From contig UEIF01000042.1 of NCBI GenBank assembly GCA_900468805.1, forward strand, positions 110,109 through 174,108: a stretch of 64,000 nt of DNA, in the 5' to 3' direction. The stretch comes from Hyphomicrobiales bacterium. Lineage in GTDB: Bacteria; Pseudomonadota; Alphaproteobacteria; Rhizobiales; Rhizobiaceae. A model generated the notes under the pieces. The model did no database searches. It saw nothing but the letters and a program-made list of their open reading frames with translations, and was not told the DNA's origin. A program made the translations under genes and the position numbers. Shown in pieces: positions 53,161 through 62,823 of this stretch (the stretch's first letter is position 1; each line of letters starts with the position of its first letter).

Positions 53161-54579
53161 ATGCTCATGGACATGCGTCCGGACCCCTTTGTTCCGCCGG
53201 CACCGCTGCCGCGTACCGTTCCGCCGTCGCGGCTCGAAATCATCAGGACGATTTTTCGCAATCCGCTCGAGCTCTGGGGCGAGCCATCCTATACGCTGCC
53301 CTGGATCCACACCAGTTTCTTCGGTCAGAGAACGCTGATCGTCAACGATCCCGGCCTCATCAAACATGTGCTGGTCGATAACGCCAATAATTACCGGATG
53401 TCTGATATCCGGCAGCTCGTGCTGCGCCCGATCCTTCGCGACGGGCTTCTGACTGCTGAAGGCCCCGTCTGGAAACGCTCGCGCAAGGCCGTCGCCCCCG
53501 TCTTCACGCCCCGCCATGCCAAGGGCTTCGCCGGGCAGATGCTGCGCCAGTCGGAAGACTACGCCCGCAAATATGCCGATGTGGGCGAGTCCGGCACGAT
53601 TTTCGATATCAGCACCGACATGACGGAACTGACCTTCGCCATTCTCGCAGATACGTTGTTTTCCGGTGAGATCGTCACATCCAGCGGCCATTTCGCCGAC
53701 GATGTCAACCAACTGCTGCACCGCATGGGCCGTGTTGATCCGATGGACTTGCTGCGTGCGCCCTCCTGGGTTCCACGTGTGACACGCATCGGCGGCCAGA
53801 AAGTGCTGGAGAAATTCCGCGCCATCGTGCGCAATACCATGGATATGCGGCTTGCCAAGATGAAGGCCGACCGCAGCAAGGCGCCGAACGATTTTCTCAC
53901 CCTGCTCCTGGAGCAGGCCGGGCCGGATGGACTGACGAAGGAAGAGATCGAGGACAATATCCTGACCTTCATCGGTGCCGGCCACGAGACGACCGCTCGT
54001 GCGCTGGCCTGGACGCTCTATTGCGTCTCCAATAGCCCGCATATCCGCGAGGCGATGGAAGAGGAGATCGATAGAGTGCTCGCGTCAGGCGCAGAACCGG
54101 TCGAATGGCCGGATCTGCTGCCGCACACCCACGCTGCCTTTGAGGAGGCTTTGCGGCTCTATCCGCCAGCCCCGTCGATCAATCGCGCCGCAATAGCGGA
54201 TGATTCCTGGACAAGCCCCAAGGGAGAACGCGTCGAGATCGAGGCCGGAGTCACCGTGCTCGTCATGCCCTGGACGCTGCATCGGCATGAGCTCCATTGG
54301 GATCGGCCGCGCGCCTACATGCCGGAACGCTTCCTGCCGGAAAACCGTGCTTCCATAGGCCGTTTTCAGTTCCTGCCCTTCGGCGCCGGCCCGCGCGTCT
54401 GCATCGGTGCCTCCTTTGCGCTTCAGGAGGCGGTTATCGCGCTGGCGGTCCTGATGCAGCACCACCGTTTCGATTCGACCGATCAGACGAATCCCTGGCC
54501 GGTGCAGAAGCTGACGACGCAGCCGCAAAATGGTCTTCCGATGCGCGTGAGCCGCCGGACTGTTTCCAAGCCTGCATAA
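53161..54579 (+). CDS. Cytochrome P450
   Basis: A 472-residue soluble cytochrome P450. The oxygen-binding helix I motif is AGHETT (273-278), the ExxR pair E329-R332 lies in EEALRLYPP, and the haem-binding loop FGAGPRVCIG carries the ligand C414. No membrane anchor is visible. Substrate cannot be predicted, and no ferredoxin or reductase gene is adjacent. ATG codons at 53161, 53167 and 53173 are all possible; AAAGG at 53154-53158 is best spaced for 53167. Confidence 0.93.
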   Translation: MLMDMRPDPFVPPAPLPRTVPPSRLEIIRTIFRNPLELWGEPSYTLPWIHTSFFGQRTLIVNDPGLIKHVLVDNANNYRMSDIRQLVLRPILRDGLLTAEGPVWKRSRKAVAPVFTPRHAKGFAGQMLRQSEDYARKYADVGESGTIFDISTDMTELTFAILADTLFSGEIVTSSGHFADDVNQLLHRMGRVDPMDLLRAPSWVPRVTRIGGQKVLEKFRAIVRNTMDMRLAKMKADRSKAPNDFLTLLLEQAGPDGLTKEEIEDNILTFIGAGHETTARALAWTLYCVSNSPHIREAMEEEIDRVLASGAEPVEWPDLLPHTHAAFEEALRLYPPAPSINRAAIADDSWTSPKGERVEIEAGVTVLVMPWTLHRHELHWDRPRAYMPERFLPENRASIGRFQFLPFGAGPRVCIGASFALQEAVIALAVLMQHHRFDSTDQTNPWPVQKLTTQPQNGLPMRVSRRTVSKPA

Positions 54580-54667
54580 ATCTTTCGAATTGTTGCTGAA
54601 TTGACTGTGAATGAAAGCCGGGCAAAGTGACAGCATGAAAAAGCTGCCACTGCAAGGGAGACACCGC

Positions 54668-56839
54668 ATGAGCCGCATTGAAAAGAATGGTCTCTTCATC
54701 GAAGCCGTCCTCCATGATTTCCTTGTGAAGGAGGCGTTGCCGGGCCTCGAAATCGATGCGGACAAGTTCTTCGCCGATTTCTCGGCGATCGTGCATGATC
54801 TCGCGCCGAAGAACCGCGCGCTGCTTTTGAAACGCGATCAGCTGCAGGCAAAGATCGACGACTGGTATCGCCAGAACGGCGCACCGACGGATATGGACGC
54901 CTATCAGTCCTTCCTGAAAGAGATCGGCTATCTCCTGCCCGAGGGGCCGGATTTTCAGGTTTCGACTGCCAATGTCGATGCCGAGATCGCCTCTCTTGCC
55001 GGCCCACAGCTCGTCGTTCCCGTCATGAACGCCCGCTACGCATTGAATGCCGCCAATGCTCGCTGGGGTTCGCTGTATGATGCGCTCTATGGCACCGATG
55101 CCATCCCGGAAACGGACGGTGCCGAAAAGGGCAGGGGCTACAACCCCAAGCGCGGCGAAAGGGTCATCGCCTGGGTGCGCAATTTCCTCGATTCCGCCGT
55201 TCCCTTCGATGACGGCTCCTGGAAGAATGTCGGCTCCCTCGCCGTCAAGAACGGTGCTCTGGCGATTGCTGCCGTCGATGGCAAAGCTCTCGCCTTGAAG
55301 GATATCGGGCATTTCGCCGGCTATCGCGGCGATGCGAACGCGCCGACCCGTATTCTCCTGAAGAATAACGGCATCCATATCGAAATCGTGCTCGATGCCT
55401 CGACCCCGATCGGCAACACCGATCCGGCTCATATTTCCGACATCTGGCTGGAATCGGCCATCACCACGATCATGGACTGCGAAGATTCCATTGCAGCCGT
55501 CGATGCCGAGGACAAGGTCGTCGTCTACCGCAACTGGCTCGGCCTGATGAAGGGCGACCTGCAGGAGCAAGTGGCCAAGGCCGGTTCGACATTCGTTCGC
55601 AAGCTCAATCCAGATATTGCTTACACGGCGCCCGGAGGGCAGGAGTTCGAGCTGCATCGCCGCTCGTTAATGTTGGTGCGCAATGTCGGCCACCTCATGA
55701 CCAATCCGGCGATCGTCGATCGCGACGGCAACGAGGTTCCGGAAGGCATCATGGATGCCGTGATCACTGGCCTGGTTGCGCTCTACGACGTCGGTCCATC
55801 GGGACGCCGCAAGAATTCACGTGCCGGCTCCATGTATGTCGTCAAGCCGAAGATGCACGGCCCTGAAGAGGTGGCCTTCGCCGTCGAGATCTTCTCGCAC
55901 GTCGAAGATGCCTTGGGCATGCCGCGTAATACCATCAAGATGGGTATCATGGACGAGGAACGCCGCACGACCGTCAATCTCAAGGAATGCATCCGTGCGG
56001 CCCGCGAGCGTGTCGTCTTCATCAATACCGGCTTCCTCGATCGCACCGGCGATGAAATCCATACTTCGATGGAAGCCGGACCGATGATCCGCAAGGGCGA
56101 CATGAAACAGGCCGCCTGGATTGCCGCCTACGAAAACTGGAACGTCGATATCGGTCTCGAATGCGGCCTCTCCGGTCACGCGCAGATCGGCAAGGGCATG
56201 TGGGCCATGCCGGATCTTATGGCCGCCATGCTGGAACAGAAGATCGCCCATCCGAAGGCTGGCGCCAACACCGCCTGGGTGCCGTCGCCGACGGCCGCCA
56301 CTCTGCATGCTACGCATTATCACCAGATCAATGTCGCCAAGGTGCAGGAAGGCTTGAAGGATCGCACCCGCGCCAAGCTCTCCGATATTCTTTCGGTGCC
56401 GGTCGTTGTACGGCCGAACGGGACGCCGGAAGAAATCCAGCGCGAACTCGACAACAATGCCCAGGGCATTCTGGGTTACGTCGTGCGTTGGGTCGACCAG
56501 GGCATCGGTTGCTCCAAGGTGCCTGACATCAACAATGTCGGCCTCATGGAGGACCGTGCGACTTTACGCATTTCGGCCCAGCACATGTCGAACTGGCTGC
56601 ACCACAAGGTCGTCACGCAGGAGCAGATCGTCGAAACGATGAAACGTATGGCCGCTGTCGTCGACCAGCAGAATGCCGGCGATTCGGCCTACATCCGGAT
56701 GGCCGGAAATTTCGATGGTTCGATCGCCTTCCAGGCAGCGCTTGATCTGGTCCTGAAGGGCAGGGAACAGCCGAACGGCTACACCGAGCCGGTCCTGCAT
56801 CGCCGCCGCATTGAGCTCAAGGCAAAGCAGACTGCTTGA
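54668..56839 (+). CDS. glcB: Malate synthase G
   Basis: A 723-residue monomeric malate synthase condensing glyoxylate with acetyl-CoA; the length equals that of E. coli GlcB. TIMDCEDSIAAVDAEDK, IKMGIMDEERRTT and NTGFLDRTGDEIHTSMEAG are family marks with active-site glutamate and aspartate residues. AAGGGAG at 54654-54660 supports the ATG at 54668; the open frame begins 19 codons earlier. It allows growth on C2 compounds and follows the P450 gene without an evident link. Confidence 0.97.
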   Translation: MSRIEKNGLFIEAVLHDFLVKEALPGLEIDADKFFADFSAIVHDLAPKNRALLLKRDQLQAKIDDWYRQNGAPTDMDAYQSFLKEIGYLLPEGPDFQVSTANVDAEIASLAGPQLVVPVMNARYALNAANARWGSLYDALYGTDAIPETDGAEKGRGYNPKRGERVIAWVRNFLDSAVPFDDGSWKNVGSLAVKNGALAIAAVDGKALALKDIGHFAGYRGDANAPTRILLKNNGIHIEIVLDASTPIGNTDPAHISDIWLESAITTIMDCEDSIAAVDAEDKVVVYRNWLGLMKGDLQEQVAKAGSTFVRKLNPDIAYTAPGGQEFELHRRSLMLVRNVGHLMTNPAIVDRDGNEVPEGIMDAVITGLVALYDVGPSGRRKNSRAGSMYVVKPKMHGPEEVAFAVEIFSHVEDALGMPRNTIKMGIMDEERRTTVNLKECIRAARERVVFINTGFLDRTGDEIHTSMEAGPMIRKGDMKQAAWIAAYENWNVDIGLECGLSGHAQIGKGMWAMPDLMAAMLEQKIAHPKAGANTAWVPSPTAATLHATHYHQINVAKVQEGLKDRTRAKLSDILSVPVVVRPNGTPEEIQRELDNNAQGILGYVVRWVDQGIGCSKVPDINNVGLMEDRATLRISAQHMSNWLHHKVVTQEQIVETMKRMAAVVDQQNAGDSAYIRMAGNFDGSIAFQAALDLVLKGREQPNGYTEPVLHRRRIELKAKQTA

Positions 56840-56858
56840 GCCAGAGCATGCCAGATAC

Positions 56859-56896
56859 AAAAAGGCCGCCGGGCTCAAAAGTCCGGCGGCCTTTTT
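56859..56896. terminator. Bidirectional intrinsic terminator, glcB / L,D-transpeptidase
   Basis: Perfect 14-bp stem AAAAAGGCCGCCGG (56859-56872) with CCGGCGGCCTTTTT (56883-56896), loop of 10, with A- and T-runs on both sides, between convergent genes. Confidence 0.92.
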
Positions 56897-56918
56897 TATA
56901 CCGAATTCAGCTTTTAGC

Positions 56919-57596
56919 TTACTGGATAACGATGACCTTGGAAGTGGTCTTGCCCGGACGGACGCGGCTGTAGAGATCGATCACGTCCTGGTTCATCAGG
57001 CGGATGCAGCCCGACGAAGCGGCAGTTCCGATCGAGGCCCATTCCGGAGTGCCGTGCAGGCGGAAGAGCGTGTCCTTGCCCTCTTCATTGAAGAGGTACA
57101 TGGCACGTGCGCCGAGCGGGTTGGTGAGGCCTGGACCCATGCCGTCTTCGACATACTTGGCAATTTCGGGACGACGGACGGCCATTTCCTTGGGTGGATG
57201 CCAGTTTGGCCATTCCTGCTTCCAGGCGACATAGGCCGTGCCGGACCATGCGAAGCCCTGCTTGCCGACTCCGATGCCGTAGCGGACGGCCTTGTCGTTG
57301 GGGAGGATATAATAGAGGTGACGCTCGCGCGTATTGACGATGATCGTACCGGGACGCTCGTCGCTCTGGTAGCCGACGATTTGGCGGCGGAATTCCGGCT
57401 TGACGCGGTCAATCGGGATTGCCGGCAGGGAGTATCCGGCATCCGACGTTAAGCCATAGGCGTCATTGAAGATTTGTGCCGTCTGAACGGTCGGACCTGC
57501 GCTGTCGACGGACGCGGATTCGGACGTCGTGGAGCAGCCGGCCAGTGCCAGGGTCGCCAGCAGGCCAAATACAGGGAATGCATTGCGGATGCGCAT
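56919..57596 (-). CDS. L,D-transpeptidase (ErfK/YbiS/YnhG family) lipoprotein
   Basis: A 225-residue exported enzyme. The ATG at 57596 gives a lipoprotein signal, LLATLALAGC, with the lipidated cysteine near residue 21. The YkuD catalytic domain covers about 85-225, with HGTPEWASIGTAASSGCIRL holding the histidine and nucleophile cysteine. Such enzymes form 3-3 peptidoglycan cross-links or attach proteins to the wall, and rhizobia have many. Alternative start nine codons upstream would hide the signal peptide. Confidence 0.93.
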   Translation of the reverse strand: MRIRNAFPVFGLLATLALAGCSTTSESASVDSAGPTVQTAQIFNDAYGLTSDAGYSLPAIPIDRVKPEFRRQIVGYQSDERPGTIIVNTRERHLYYILPNDKAVRYGIGVGKQGFAWSGTAYVAWKQEWPNWHPPKEMAVRRPEIAKYVEDGMGPGLTNPLGARAMYLFNEEGKDTLFRLHGTPEWASIGTAASSGCIRLMNQDVIDLYSRVRPGKTTSKVIVIQ

Positions 57597-57779
57597 GGAT
57601 GACTCGTGAAGGTTTTGGGGCAAGGAGGGGACAGTCTTTCGACCATCGTTATTTATGGTTTATTTTCGATTAACTTTGCCTTTGCAAGGCTGCTGCGGTG
57701 CGACAAAATCCATCTGCGACGCAAATTAAAAGCGCATGGCTTTTTTGCAACAACGGCCAACCCCACTTGACGGTTATCC

Positions 57780-58274
57780 ATGACGATTTTGAGCGTTTAC
57801 AATAACAATCCGTTAATCGATGGCCGGCAATCGGACAGGGCCATGATGGTGCGCCGTGGCATGCAGGTTTTGCTCCACGATATGCGCCTTGCGGTGTTGC
57901 CGGAACTGCCGCTGGCAAGCGGCCGCCGCGCCGATCTGATCACGATTTCAGAAAAGGGAGAGGTCTGGATCATCGAGATCAAGACGTCGATCGAGGACTT
58001 TAGGGTCGATCGCAAATGGCCGGATTACCGCCTGCATTGCGACCGTCTGTTCTTTGCGACACACAAGGATGTGCCTGTCGATATCTTCCCGGAAGAGTGC
58101 GGCCTTTTTCTTTCAGATGGTTACGGCGCACATATGCTGCGCGAGGCGCCGGAACACCGCCTGCCGCCAGCTACGCGCAAAGCCGTCACGCTCAACTTTT
58201 CGCGCGCTGCCGCACAGCGGCTGATGATGGCCGAGTGGGCAAACGGCAAGCCGTTCAACCTGGATGATGTCTAG
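57780..58274 (+). CDS. mmcB: MmcB-family DNA repair protein
   Basis: A 164-residue protein of the MmcB family (DUF1052), first linked to mitomycin C resistance in Caulobacter. RADLITI with D52 and IIEIKTS with E66 and K68 form the D-ExK core of a PD-(D/E)XK nuclease fold. The protein lacks any other domain. It is divergent from the L,D-transpeptidase gene across 183 bases that hold no clear element, and its stop abuts the stop of convergent actR with no spacer. Confidence 0.9.
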   Translation: MTILSVYNNNPLIDGRQSDRAMMVRRGMQVLLHDMRLAVLPELPLASGRRADLITISEKGEVWIIEIKTSIEDFRVDRKWPDYRLHCDRLFFATHKDVPVDIFPEECGLFLSDGYGAHMLREAPEHRLPPATRKAVTLNFSRAAAQRLMMAEWANGKPFNLDDV

Positions 58275-58853
58275 TTATTTCGGCGCGCGTTTGGCGAGGA
58301 TGCGCTGCAGTGTGCGGCGGTGCATATTGAGCCGGCGAGCCGTTTCCGACACATTGCGCTCGCACATTTCATAGACACGCTGGATGTGTTCCCACCGCAC
58401 CCGGTCCGCCGACATGGGGTTTTCCGGCAGTTCTGCCTTTTCGCCCGGTCGCTGCGTGAGCGCGGCAAACACATCGTCAGCGTCGGCGGGTTTTGCCAGG
58501 TAATCCACAGCCCCGAGCTTCACCGCCGTCACCGCCGTGGCGATATTGCCGTAACCCGTTAGCACGATGATTCGCGTGTCGTCGCGACGCTGGCGGATAG
58601 CCTCGATAACGTCGAGGCCGTTGCCGTCGCCGAGCCGCAAGTCGACCACGGCATATTTCGGGGGCCGGCCTCTCGATTTCGCCACGCCTTCCGCTACCGA
58701 TTCGGCCGTTTCCACATGAAAGCCGCGTGCCTCCATCGCCCGTGCCAAGCGACGCAGGAAGGGGCCGTCGTCATCGACGATAAGCAGGCTCGGGTCGGGC
58801 CCGATATGCTCCTCGTTGGAGCCGGCGGAAATCTCGTGATTCTGATCTGTCAT
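58275..58853 (-). CDS. actR: Response regulator ActR (RegA/PrrA family)
   Basis: A 192-residue two-domain regulator. The receiver domain (about 20-135) has the acidic pocket IVDDD, phosphorylated D71 in VVDLRLGDGNGLD and lysine in YLAKPADADD. The C-terminal Fis-type helix-turn-helix is NVSETARRLNMHRRTLQRIL. It controls redox, acid tolerance, and nitrogen- and carbon-fixation genes in rhizobia and purple bacteria. The ATG at 58853 gives the family start. It lies 68 bases downstream of actS. Confidence 0.95.
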   Translation of the reverse strand: MTDQNHEISAGSNEEHIGPDPSLLIVDDDGPFLRRLARAMEARGFHVETAESVAEGVAKSRGRPPKYAVVDLRLGDGNGLDVIEAIRQRRDDTRIIVLTGYGNIATAVTAVKLGAVDYLAKPADADDVFAALTQRPGEKAELPENPMSADRVRWEHIQRVYEMCERNVSETARRLNMHRRTLQRILAKRAPK

Positions 58854-58921
58854 CGCTACGGTCCCGGCGGTTGAGCGTCCGAAATGCGTCAACCGCTTAT
58901 ATCCTGTTTATGCCGACAAAG

Positions 58922-60232
58922 TCATTTTGTCGAATTTGCGTCGATCAAGACCCGCGGCCATTCGATCCGGATGCGGGCACCCGCGTTTTCCGGATCACGA
59001 TTTTCAAAAACCAGCGATGCTCCGGAGCGCTCCAGCAGCGTCTTGGCAATGAAAAGCCCCAGTCCCAGGCCTCCAGCGGTGTCTTCCTTCTGTCGTTTGG
59101 TAACGTAGGGTTCGCCAATCCGCGTCAGAATATCGGCCGCATAGCCGTTGCCGTCATCCTCGATGATGATGAGCACCTTTTCGTGATCGTGCTCGACCGT
59201 GACCGTCACCTTCTCCCGCGCATAGTCGACGGCGTTCTCGATCAGGTTGCCGAGCCCGTACATGATGCCGGCGTTGCGGTCTGTGACTGGTTCGCCCTTA
59301 CGCGGGCTCTTCTCCACGAGTTCCAGATTAATACCGAATTCGCGATGCGGTGCGACGATTTCCTCCATCATCGAAGAGAGGGGCAGCCGGCGCATATGCG
59401 CTTCGCCCTCCGCAGACAATGTCGTCAGCCGGCGAAGAATGTCGCGACAGCGCTCGCTCTGGCTGCGCAGAAGCTGCACATCCTCTCGGAACCGGTCGTC
59501 GTCCTTAAGTTCGCGCTCCATTTCCTTGGCGACGACGCTGATCGTAGCAAGCGGGGTGCCGAGCTCATGGGCTGCGGCAGCCGCCAGCCCATCGAGCTGC
59601 GAGAGATGTTTTTCCCGCAGCAGCACCAGTTCGGTCGCCGCAAGCGCGTCCGCGAGCTGGCTCGCTTCCATCGAAACCCGGTAGGCATAGAAGGCGGCAA
59701 AGGCCATGGTCGAAGCGATCGAGCACCACACGCCGAACTGCATGACGTTGTGGACATTGATTTCCACCCCGTCGAACCAGGGCAGCGGAAAGGGAGAGAA
59801 GGCCAGTACCGTGATGCAGACCATCGCAAAGCCGATCAATGCCGTACTGTAGCGGATCGGCTGCGAAGCGAAGGAAATGATGACGGGAACGCAGACCAGT
59901 GCCGCGAACGGATTGGCGAGGCCGCCGGTAATGAAAAGCAGCGCACACAGCTGCAACAGATCGAAACCAAGGAGCGCGAACGCGGCGGGCGGCTCCAGCC
60001 GGTGCGTCGGTGGGTAACGGAGCGTCAGATAGAAATTCACCCAGGCGAGTGCGGCAATAAGGGAGCAACTCGCGACCAAGGGCAGAGGGAACTTCAAGAG
60101 AAAAGCGACGATAAAGACCGTTACCGCCTGGCCGATGACCGCCAGCCATCGCAACCGCACCAAAGTCTGCAAACGCAGCCGCCGGCTGCTCAGCCTGTCT
60201 TCTTGTGTCTGGACTTCGGTCTTTTCAATCAC
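58922..60232 (-). CDS. actS: Redox-sensing histidine kinase ActS (RegB/PrrB family)
   Basis: A 436-residue sensor with about six hydrophobic segments in the first 185 residues. GGLANPFA (103-110) is the ubiquinone-binding loop of RegB. The phosphoacceptor is H222 in AAAHELGTPLAT, and C262 is exactly 40 residues later, as the redox cysteine C265 is to H225 in Rhodobacter RegB. The ATPase core ends GGLGLGLFIAKTLLERSG. It phosphorylates ActR according to quinone and cysteine redox state. The 125 bases upstream, before hrpB's end, hold no clear promoter. Confidence 0.95.
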   Translation of the reverse strand: MIEKTEVQTQEDRLSSRRLRLQTLVRLRWLAVIGQAVTVFIVAFLLKFPLPLVASCSLIAALAWVNFYLTLRYPPTHRLEPPAAFALLGFDLLQLCALLFITGGLANPFAALVCVPVIISFASQPIRYSTALIGFAMVCITVLAFSPFPLPWFDGVEINVHNVMQFGVWCSIASTMAFAAFYAYRVSMEASQLADALAATELVLLREKHLSQLDGLAAAAAHELGTPLATISVVAKEMERELKDDDRFREDVQLLRSQSERCRDILRRLTTLSAEGEAHMRRLPLSSMMEEIVAPHREFGINLELVEKSPRKGEPVTDRNAGIMYGLGNLIENAVDYAREKVTVTVEHDHEKVLIIIEDDGNGYAADILTRIGEPYVTKRQKEDTAGGLGLGLFIAKTLLERSGASLVFENRDPENAGARIRIEWPRVLIDANSTK

Positions 60233-60357
60233 GCCACACTCCTACAGCATCGGCCCGATAATCGGGATCGATTTTCAGAATCCCGATGCATAGATCCGAA
60301 GGGTTGGAACGTCCTTGGTGTGCCCAAATATACGCATGGCGCGCTAAGGCCGGCGGA

Positions 60358-62823
60358 TTATGTACCACGGGGCTTTGCCCTTGTCGTCGGCGCCGCCTCA
60401 TCAGGTTTTTCCGGCCAGGGATGCCGGGGATAACGTCCGCGCATGTCCGCGCGTACATCCTTCCATGAGCCCGCCCAGAAACCCGGCAGGTCCCGGGTCG
60501 TCTGGATCGGCCTGTGAGCCGGCGAGGTAAGCTCCAGCACCAGGGGCAATCGCCCGCCGGCGACCACCGGATGCTGCTTGAGGCCGAAGAGCTCCTGCAC
60601 ACGGATCGTCAGCGTCGGTTCTTCGCCATCATACTGGATCGGATGGCGTTGTCCTGTTGGTGCCTCGAAGTGCGTCGGTGCGAAGCGTGCGAGATCGCGC
60701 TGCAGATCGTGCGGAACGAGTGCCATTAGCCCGTTGGAGAGGCCGGAGGCGGAAATATCCGAAAGCCCCCGCGCGTCTGACTGGAAAGGGATGAACCAGT
60801 CTTCCATGCGATCGAGGAGCGCCTCATCGCTCATATCGGGCCACGGTTCGCCGATCGTTCGGTGCAAGAAGCCGATTCGCTCCCGCAGCTGCAGCGCCTC
60901 CTTGGAAAAGGGAAGCTGATCGAGCCCCAGCTCCCGCAAGCCGTCTGCGAGCGCCCGCACCACCGCCTCGCCGGAGGGACGCGGAAGCGGAGCTTCCTCG
61001 AAAACAATGGCGCCGAGCCTTGTCGCGCGCCGTGCACGCACCTGCCGGCTCTGTCTGTCGAAGAAGGTCTGGTCGTCCGTCCGGATTTCGCCCGGTAGTT
61101 CGGCTTCGATGTCGGCGCGGGAGATTTCCGCCGCTACCAGAATTCTTCCCCGTGCTGCCCGGCCGGTCAGATCGGCGATCACAAGCATCTGGCTGCCTGC
61201 CAACCGTTCGGTTTCCGCAAGCTCGGCGCCCCGGCCGTTCGCCATGACATAGCGCCCGCGCCCACCGCGCTGAAGTGCTGCTCGATCCGGGAAAGCATGC
61301 AGCAGAAGCCGCCCCGCGAGCGCAGGTTCAGTACTCGAAATGGAATTGAGCCCTTCCGCGAGCCGCCCCGCCAGCCGCCGCGAAGCGTCGGCCCTTTCGC
61401 CTTTCTCGCTCTTGAAGCGCCTGAGCCGCTCTTCAAGATCAATGCTGGTGCCGCCAAGCCCCTGCTCCGTCAGCAGCACGGATATCAGCGCCGCATCCTT
61501 CGCATGTCCTGCTTCACCAGCCGAGACCACCATGGCCGCGAGCCGCGGCGGCAGGGCGAGGTCGCGCATCACCTTTCCCCGCGCCGTCAATGCGCTGTCC
61601 GTGTCCAGCGCCCCAAGCTGCACCAACAATGCTCGCGCTTCCTTGATCGTTGTCTCCGGCGGCTGATCGACGAAGGCGAGCGATTTGGTGTCCTGAACGC
61701 CCCAATCGGCAAGATCGAGCACGAGACCGGAAAGATCGCTAGAAAGAATCTGGGGCGGCGTGAAGGCCGGAAGTGCCGCCGTCTGGCCCTGATGCCACAG
61801 GCGGATGGCGATGCCTGGCTCCGTTCGTCCAGCGCGGCCGGCGCGCTGATCGGCCGAAGCTCGCGACACCCGAACGGTCTCCAGCCGCGTGATGCCCGTC
61901 GATGCCTCGAAAACCGGCAATCGCTGCAGCCCGCTGTCGATGACGATCCGTACGCCGTCGATGGTGATCGAGGTTTCGGCAATCGAGGTCGCAAGCACGA
62001 TTTTACGTGTGCCTGGTGCCGCGGGGCGGATCGCCGCGTCCTGCTCTTTCTGGCTGAGATTGCCGTAGAGCGGCGCAATCAGCGTCTCTGAGCCGAATCG
62101 TCCTTGAAGCCGCTCCACCGTCCGGTTGATTTCCGCCTGGCCGGGAAGGAAAGCGAGAATCGATCCGGATTCGCTCGCATGAAAATCGGCGATCGCCCGA
62201 ACCATCACGTCTTCGATACGCTCGCCACCCGCCCGGTCCTGATAGCGGATATCGATCGGAAAGCTTCGTCCCGTGCTTTCAATAACGGGCGGATGATCGA
62301 GTAGCGCAGCGACCCGTTCGACATCGAGCGTGGCCGACATGACAAGGATACGCAAATCCTCGCGAAGCGCCGATTGAACGTCAATCGCCAGCGCAAGACC
62401 GAAATCGGCATCCAGCGAACGCTCGTGAAACTCATCAAAGATGACGGTCGAGATACCGGAAAGTTCGGGATCATCGAGGATCATGCGGGCAAAGACGCCC
62501 TCGGTAACAACCTCTATCCGTGTCTTGGCCGATATCCGGTTGTCGAGGCGCATGCGGTAACCGACAGTTTCGCCCACCTGCTCGCCAAGCAAGGACGCCA
62601 TGCGGCTCGCCGCGGCACGGGCCGCCAGCCGGCGCGGCTCCAGCAGGATGATCTTCCCGTCATCGCGCCAAGGTTGGCCAAGCAGGTGCAGCGGCACGAG
62701 CGTCGTCTTGCCGGCGCCAGGTGGCGCTGAAAGCACGGCACGTTTCTTTTTGCCAAGCGCCGCACTGATATCGGGCAGCACATGCGAAACCGGAAGCTCC
62801 GGCAAGGAAGGCAGGTTCTTCAC
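60358..62823 (-). CDS. hrpB: ATP-dependent helicase HrpB
   Basis: An 821-residue DEAH-type helicase. Walker A GAGKT is at residues 36-40, the DEFH box IFDEFHERSLDADFG near 130, and the motif VI region QRAGRAGRTEPG near 325; the HrpB-specific C-terminal domain fills the last 300 residues. The bacterial HrpB role is not well defined; RNA processing or remodelling is likely. Its start overlaps the stop of the upstream gene by 4 bases. Confidence 0.94.
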   Translation of the reverse strand: MKNLPSLPELPVSHVLPDISAALGKKKRAVLSAPPGAGKTTLVPLHLLGQPWRDDGKIILLEPRRLAARAAASRMASLLGEQVGETVGYRMRLDNRISAKTRIEVVTEGVFARMILDDPELSGISTVIFDEFHERSLDADFGLALAIDVQSALREDLRILVMSATLDVERVAALLDHPPVIESTGRSFPIDIRYQDRAGGERIEDVMVRAIADFHASESGSILAFLPGQAEINRTVERLQGRFGSETLIAPLYGNLSQKEQDAAIRPAAPGTRKIVLATSIAETSITIDGVRIVIDSGLQRLPVFEASTGITRLETVRVSRASADQRAGRAGRTEPGIAIRLWHQGQTAALPAFTPPQILSSDLSGLVLDLADWGVQDTKSLAFVDQPPETTIKEARALLVQLGALDTDSALTARGKVMRDLALPPRLAAMVVSAGEAGHAKDAALISVLLTEQGLGGTSIDLEERLRRFKSEKGERADASRRLAGRLAEGLNSISSTEPALAGRLLLHAFPDRAALQRGGRGRYVMANGRGAELAETERLAGSQMLVIADLTGRAARGRILVAAEISRADIEAELPGEIRTDDQTFFDRQSRQVRARRATRLGAIVFEEAPLPRPSGEAVVRALADGLRELGLDQLPFSKEALQLRERIGFLHRTIGEPWPDMSDEALLDRMEDWFIPFQSDARGLSDISASGLSNGLMALVPHDLQRDLARFAPTHFEAPTGQRHPIQYDGEEPTLTIRVQELFGLKQHPVVAGGRLPLVLELTSPAHRPIQTTRDLPGFWAGSWKDVRADMRGRYPRHPWPEKPDEAAPTTRAKPRGT

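Noticed and set aside
53770..53785. GTTCCACGTGTGAC, a weak parS resemblance inside the P450 gene.
   Set aside because: The right half-site differs at two positions and it lies in coding sequence; below the quality of the two reported sites.
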